From Negativicutes bacterium (lineage in GTDB: Bacteria > Bacillota > Negativicutes > Anaeromusales > Anaeromusaceae): a stretch of 64,000 bases of DNA. The translations under genes were made by a program, and so were the position numbers. Positions within the stretch are counted from its first letter, which is position 1; every line of letters begins with the position of its first letter. Shown here one piece after another: positions 60,785 to 64,000 of this stretch. The notes below the pieces were generated by a model. It ran no database searches, had not been told where the DNA came from, and saw only the letters and a list, made by a program, of their open reading frames with translations. The DNA is taken from assembly GCA_009929485.1 (NCBI GenBank), contig SAAJ01000004.1:57199-121198 (forward strand), written 5' to 3'.

Positions 60785-61171
60785 ATGAAGAAAAGCATAT
60801 GGGCGTTGTGCCTTTGCTTGCTGGCGTTGACTATGTGCGGCGGCGTCGCATCAGCGAAGCAGCCGCTGAGTTGGCAAACTACGATTATTGATGAAGATCG
60901 GGGCTCTTTGTATATTCGAGGTTATTTCAGCAACAGCCCTGCCGGTAAGACGGTGGATCGAATTGAGTGGTTTCAGCCTAATCTAGTGCTTTTTTGCCAA
61001 GATGGTTCCAAAGTGTCTGTTCATGCCAAAGACATGCGTGCGCAGGCTTGTTATATTCCGCCGGGAGGAACGCAGGAAATGCTTTTTGTAGTGCCTGCAC
61101 CGGTAAAATCGTGGAAAAGCTGGACTATGAACGCGAAATACGGTTACCATCTTCAAGGAGATGATGACTAA
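60785..61171 (+). CDS. Small secreted protein of unknown function
   Basis: A 128-residue protein with a signal peptide (IWALCLCLLALTMCGGVASA) and a beta-rich mature part (DRGSLYIRGYFSNSPAGKTVDRIEWFQPNLVLFC...PPGGTQEMLFVVPAP). It has one pair of cysteines that could form a disulfide. It follows the previous secreted protein by 26 bases. I do not recognise a family. Confidence 0.72.
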   Translation: MKKSIWALCLCLLALTMCGGVASAKQPLSWQTTIIDEDRGSLYIRGYFSNSPAGKTVDRIEWFQPNLVLFCQDGSKVSVHAKDMRAQACYIPPGGTQEMLFVVPAPVKSWKSWTMNAKYGYHLQGDDD

Positions 61172-61182
61172 GATTTGGTTAA

Positions 61183-61242
61183 AACAGGCAAGATAATCCT
61201 ATGTTCTTTTGGTGAGAACGGCAGGTTTTTTTGCCTGTTTTT
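61183..61242 (+). terminator. Terminator after small secreted protein gene
   Basis: AAAACAGGCAA pairs with TTGCCTGTTTTT over a long loop that holds a GTTCT/AGAAC hairpin. Confidence 0.75.
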
Positions 61243-61316
61243 CTAATTCTCTTAAAAGGCGTACATGTTGAGGTTGGAAGAAACCGGATAACGACTTAGG
61301 GAAAGAGGCGTGAAAG

Positions 61317-62426
61317 ATGAAAAATTTGTTTTCTCCTTGTGTGATTGGTAAAATGGCGCTTAAAAATCGCTTTGTGCGTTCGGCGACGGAGGATTGGCTA
61401 GGCACGCCGGATGGCCGGATTACGGCGGAAAAGATGGCCTTGTATGAGCAATTGGCAGCTGGCGGCGTGGGTACAATTATTACGGGCCACGCCTATGTGG
61501 CGCATCCGCATGGACGGGCGGCGCAAAAGCAAAACGGCATATGGGATGATAAATATGTAGAGGGCTGGCGGGAGCTGGCACGGCTGGTTCATAAGCATGA
61601 GGCGCGCTTAGTGTTGCAACTGGCCCATGCGGGGCGGCAAACGGCGCCGGAAATTATTGAAGGGGAAATGCCGGTGGCGCCAAGCGATCTTTTTGATGAA
61701 ACAGGAGCCCAGACAGCGCGGGCGCTGACCGAGGCGGAATTGCAGCAATTGGCCCAGGATTATGCGGCGGCAGCGCGGCGAGCGAAGGAAGCTGGCTGCG
61801 ACGGCGTGCAGCTCCATATGGCGCATGGCTATTTATTAGCGCAGTTTCTCTCGCCTTATACCAATCGCCGCGAGGATGAGTATGGCGGCTCCTGGGAAAA
61901 GCGCGTTCGTTTTCCCTTAGAAGTAGTAGCATCTGTCCGTCAGGAGGTAGGCCTGGATTTTCCCCTTTGGATCAAGCTGAACAGCACAGATGGCTTGCCG
62001 GAAACTATGCAGCCCCAGCTGGCGCTGGCGGAGGTTGTGCAGTACGCTAAGCAATTTGCGGCAGCTTCTGTCGACGCCATTGAACTCAGCGGCGGCACGA
62101 TCAAGGAAAACCGCCTGGTTATGGCCAAACCAGGCATTCGCACGGCTAAGGATGAAGCTTATTTTCAGGCGGCAGCGGAAGCGGTAAAGGCGGCGGTGGA
62201 AGTGCCGGTTATTTTAGTGGGAGGCATGCGTTCGCGCGCGGTTATGCAAGAGGCGATCAATGAAGGCAAGGCCGACTTGGTTTCTATGAGCCGCGCCTTT
62301 ATTTGCGAACCGGATTTAGTGAAACGATTGGCGGCTGGACAGGAGAAGGCTTCTTGCGTATCTTGCAACGGCTGTTTCAATCCTCAAGGCATTCGTTGTA
62401 TTTTGCCGGACAAAAATAAGGCTTGA
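61317..62426 (+). CDS. Old Yellow Enzyme-family NADH:flavin oxidoreductase
   Basis: A 369-residue FMN TIM-barrel enzyme. Blocks are LFSPCVIGKMALKNRFVRSATEDW, QLAHAGRQT, AKEAGCDGVQLHMAHGYLLAQFLSPYTNRREDEYGGSWEKR, PVILVGGMRS and ISMSRAFICEPDLV-like VSMSRAF. The end carries CVSCNGCFNPQGIRC, the four-cysteine motif that binds 4Fe-4S in the dienoyl-CoA reductase branch, but the C-terminal FAD/NAD domain is absent. It probably reduces an activated C=C bond; the electron donor may be another protein. Confidence 0.9.
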   Translation: MKNLFSPCVIGKMALKNRFVRSATEDWLGTPDGRITAEKMALYEQLAAGGVGTIITGHAYVAHPHGRAAQKQNGIWDDKYVEGWRELARLVHKHEARLVLQLAHAGRQTAPEIIEGEMPVAPSDLFDETGAQTARALTEAELQQLAQDYAAAARRAKEAGCDGVQLHMAHGYLLAQFLSPYTNRREDEYGGSWEKRVRFPLEVVASVRQEVGLDFPLWIKLNSTDGLPETMQPQLALAEVVQYAKQFAAASVDAIELSGGTIKENRLVMAKPGIRTAKDEAYFQAAAEAVKAAVEVPVILVGGMRSRAVMQEAINEGKADLVSMSRAFICEPDLVKRLAAGQEKASCVSCNGCFNPQGIRCILPDKNKA

Positions 62427-62451
62427 CAGAAAACTTGTAAACGAGTATAGT
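62423..62451 (+). promoter_or_regulatory. Promoter of second isoleucine T-box transcript
   Basis: TTGACA and TATAGT with a 17-base spacer; the -35 overlaps the stop codon of the oxidoreductase gene. Confidence 0.85.
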
Positions 62452-62457
62452 AATAAT

Positions 62458-62785
62458 CGTTACAAAGATATGTTTCTGAAAAATTAAATACAAAATAAAT
62501 GTAACGAGGGAGAACGTTGGTCAATCAAAATCGTTTCAGAGAGCCGGTGGTTGGTGCGAATCGGCAGCGAGGATTGGGCAAAAATCACTCCTGAACAGCA
62601 ACGCTGAAATGCAAAAAGTAAGCCGCGCCGGCCTCAGCTCCGCAAGGAGTGCAACCGTTATCTTGCTAGGGTTGTTAGACCTGATGAGATGCAGACGTAT
62701 TGTCTGTAAAAAGGGTGGTACCGCAGGAGTTTAGCCTCCTGCCCCTTTCAGTCCTTGGACTTGAAAGGGGCAGGGGGCTTTTTTG
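62458..62785 (+). promoter_or_regulatory. T-box leader, Ile (AUC) specifier, upstream of BASS gene
   Basis: Closely similar to the leader at 35.6 kb. The specifier-loop 3' side is AA-ATC-A between CAA and CTCC, giving ATC (62584-62586). T-box AGGGTGGTACCGCA lies at 62712-62725. A very strong terminator (GCCTCCTGCCCCTTTCA with its complement, T6) ends at 62785. The next 120 bases to the BASS start show nothing further. Confidence 0.92.
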
Positions 62786-62908
62786 TCGTTTGGCGGCATG
62801 CGCAGCCGGCAGACGCATAGAATACATGTTTGGACGCGTGGATTCCGGAAACAGGCGTCAAAGCATGGAAAAGCACTATTTTTATTTTATTGGGGAGTGT
62901 GCATTTAT

Positions 62909-63880
62909 ATGAGGAACGTATTGGAAAAAACAGCGGATTTTATTTGCCGTTGGATGACATTATGGGTTATTTTATTTTCAGCTCTGGCTTTTCTAAATCC
63001 AGAACCCTTCAAGCCAATTGGCAAGTATATTTCTTATTTGTTAGGCGTTATTATGCTGGGTATGGGACTGACCATGTCTTTGAAGGATTTTCGTTTGGTC
63101 TTTACGCGGCCCAAGGATGTATTCTACGGCGTCGTGCTGCGCTACTTGATTATGCCTGTAGTCGGCTTTCTGGTGGCAAAAGCGTTAGGACTGCCGGCAG
63201 CGCTGGCGGCTGGCATGGTACTTTTAGGGTCCTGCCCCAGCGGTACTGGCTCTAATGTTATGACCTATATTGCCAAAGGCGATACGGCTCTTTCCGTAAC
63301 GGTTTCTAGCGTAAATACTGTCTTGGCGCCTTTGTTGACGCCGACTATTTTCTTGCTGTTGGCTGGCGCCATGATTCCGATTGATACGGAAGCGCTGCTC
63401 TGGGACATTGTGAAAATGGTGCTGATTCCGGTAACGGCCGGCGTATTGCTGCATATGGCAGCACCTAAGCAAGTGGAAAAAATCAGCAAAATTGTGCCTG
63501 TGCTTTCGGTGGTCTGCATTATTACCATTCTTTCTTCGGTTGTGGCCCTGAACGCGGCTAAAATGGCGACAATGGCTTTGATCCTTTGCGTAGCGGTGGT
63601 GTTGCATAATGGTTTAGGCTTGTTGCTGGGCTATGGTTCGGCACGGTCTTTAGGAATGCCTGAAGAAAAGTCTCGGGCAGTATCTTTTGAAATTGGCATG
63701 GAAAATTCGGGGCTGACCGTTGCGCTGGCGTTAGCGCATTTGGATCCCATGGCGGCACTGCCGGCAGCGATCTGCAGCATTTGGCAGTTTATTAGCGGCA
63801 GCCTATTGGCAGGGTATTGGGCCCATAAGTCGGAGCAAATGGAACTGCCGGAAGAGGCGGAAACGGCTGTCGCGAAATAG
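62909..63880 (+). CDS. BASS-family sodium symporter, Ile T-box controlled
   Basis: A 323-residue paralogue of the BASS gene at 35.9 kb; they share GMGLTMSL.DFRLVFTRPKDVFYGV, GMVLLG.CPSGTGSNVMTY.AKGDTALSVTVSSVNT and FEIGMENSGL.VALALAHLDPMAALP. ATG 62909 is placed by homology although GGGGAG is about 12 bases upstream, so initiation may be weak. The frame upstream to 62783 lies in the T-box terminator and is not coding. No recognisable feature follows it to the window end. Confidence 0.92.
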   Translation: MRNVLEKTADFICRWMTLWVILFSALAFLNPEPFKPIGKYISYLLGVIMLGMGLTMSLKDFRLVFTRPKDVFYGVVLRYLIMPVVGFLVAKALGLPAALAAGMVLLGSCPSGTGSNVMTYIAKGDTALSVTVSSVNTVLAPLLTPTIFLLLAGAMIPIDTEALLWDIVKMVLIPVTAGVLLHMAAPKQVEKISKIVPVLSVVCIITILSSVVALNAAKMATMALILCVAVVLHNGLGLLLGYGSARSLGMPEEKSRAVSFEIGMENSGLTVALALAHLDPMAALPAAICSIWQFISGSLLAGYWAHKSEQMELPEEAETAVAK

Positions 63881-64000
63881 CGAGAAGGGTCGATTTGTTG
63901 AAAACTCAACTTTCGCACCTCAAAAACAGCTTTGAATCCTTGCTGCTTCTAAGGTCATCTTATTTTCAATATAGGCCTTGAAATATAGAAAAACACCCAT

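Noticed and set aside
63881..64000. Possible feature at the window end
   Set aside because: Only unpatterned sequence is visible; no terminator stem or gene start can be supported.

Overview
The window most likely comes from an anaerobic member of the Negativicutes (Sporomusaceae-like Firmicutes with an outer membrane). The gene regulation is Firmicute in style: strong AGGAGG ribosome sites, frequent GTG/TTG starts, six T-box leaders and canonical TTGACA/TATAAT promoters with 17-18 bp spacers. The envelope is diderm: an RND tripartite efflux system and an AsmA/TamB-like protein. The metabolism is anaerobic: pyruvate:ferredoxin oxidoreductase, 4Fe-4S proteins, molybdenum cofactor genes and the ThiH type of thiamine pathway. 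I saw no rRNA, tRNA, CRISPR array, phage or intact insertion sequence. The genus assignment is inference.

Layout. 0-7.8 kb: end of an RND adaptor gene and its pump, a HAD protein, a malate/tartrate-type dehydrogenase, and a sodium:solute symporter overlapping a HutP-family gene. 8.2-10.7 kb: AraC regulator with a DUF2000 gene, DUF1904 and a GNAT acetyltransferase. 10.8-16 kb: a class D beta-lactamase gene leading a molybdenum cofactor operon (MogA-MOSC fusion, MoeA-like, moeA, mobA, mobB). 16-18 kb: a second symporter on the minus strand behind a valine-type T-box with a doubled antiterminator. 18-20.3 kb: CcdA/TlpA redox pair, an AT-rich GIY-YIG gene and yjdM. 20.7-24.2 kb: thiS-thiF-thiG-thiH-thiE. 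24.2-29.9 kb: isoleucine-type T-box, a sigma-54 activator and PFOR. 30-34.5 kb: LytS/LytTR two-component system and a CstA/BtsT-type transporter. 34.9-41.2 kb: small proteins, a valine-type T-box with a BASS transporter, PhzF, a hydrolase, a DUF362 ferredoxin-like protein behind a MerR-type promoter, and an aromatic-acid-exporter-like protein. 41.2-48.3 kb: an orphan TRAP binding lipoprotein with a GGDEF-EAL protein, a second GGDEF protein and an ABC exporter. 48.3-51.8 kb: two complete T-boxes reading UGG, then a mannose-class PTS. 51.9-61.2 kb: cupins, a nucleoid-associated protein, an AsmA-like protein, a glycosyltransferase, an HD-GYP protein, a threonine aldolase remnant and small secreted proteins. 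61.3-63.9 kb: an Old Yellow Enzyme homologue and an isoleucine-type T-box with a second BASS transporter.

Two themes stand out. First, a dispersed family of about 176-bp hairpin repeats occurs four times, always between plus-strand genes and in the same orientation. The stems differ between copies but compensate, while the apical loop and one stem are conserved; this points to selection on structure. Second, four of the six T-boxes read Ile or Val codons and control transporters (two BASS, one SSF) and a sigma-54 activator linked to PFOR. This suggests a branched-chain amino acid or oxo-acid regulon whose members are not biosynthetic enzymes or tRNA synthetases. All family assignments were made by eye from the translated sequence; no database search was run.
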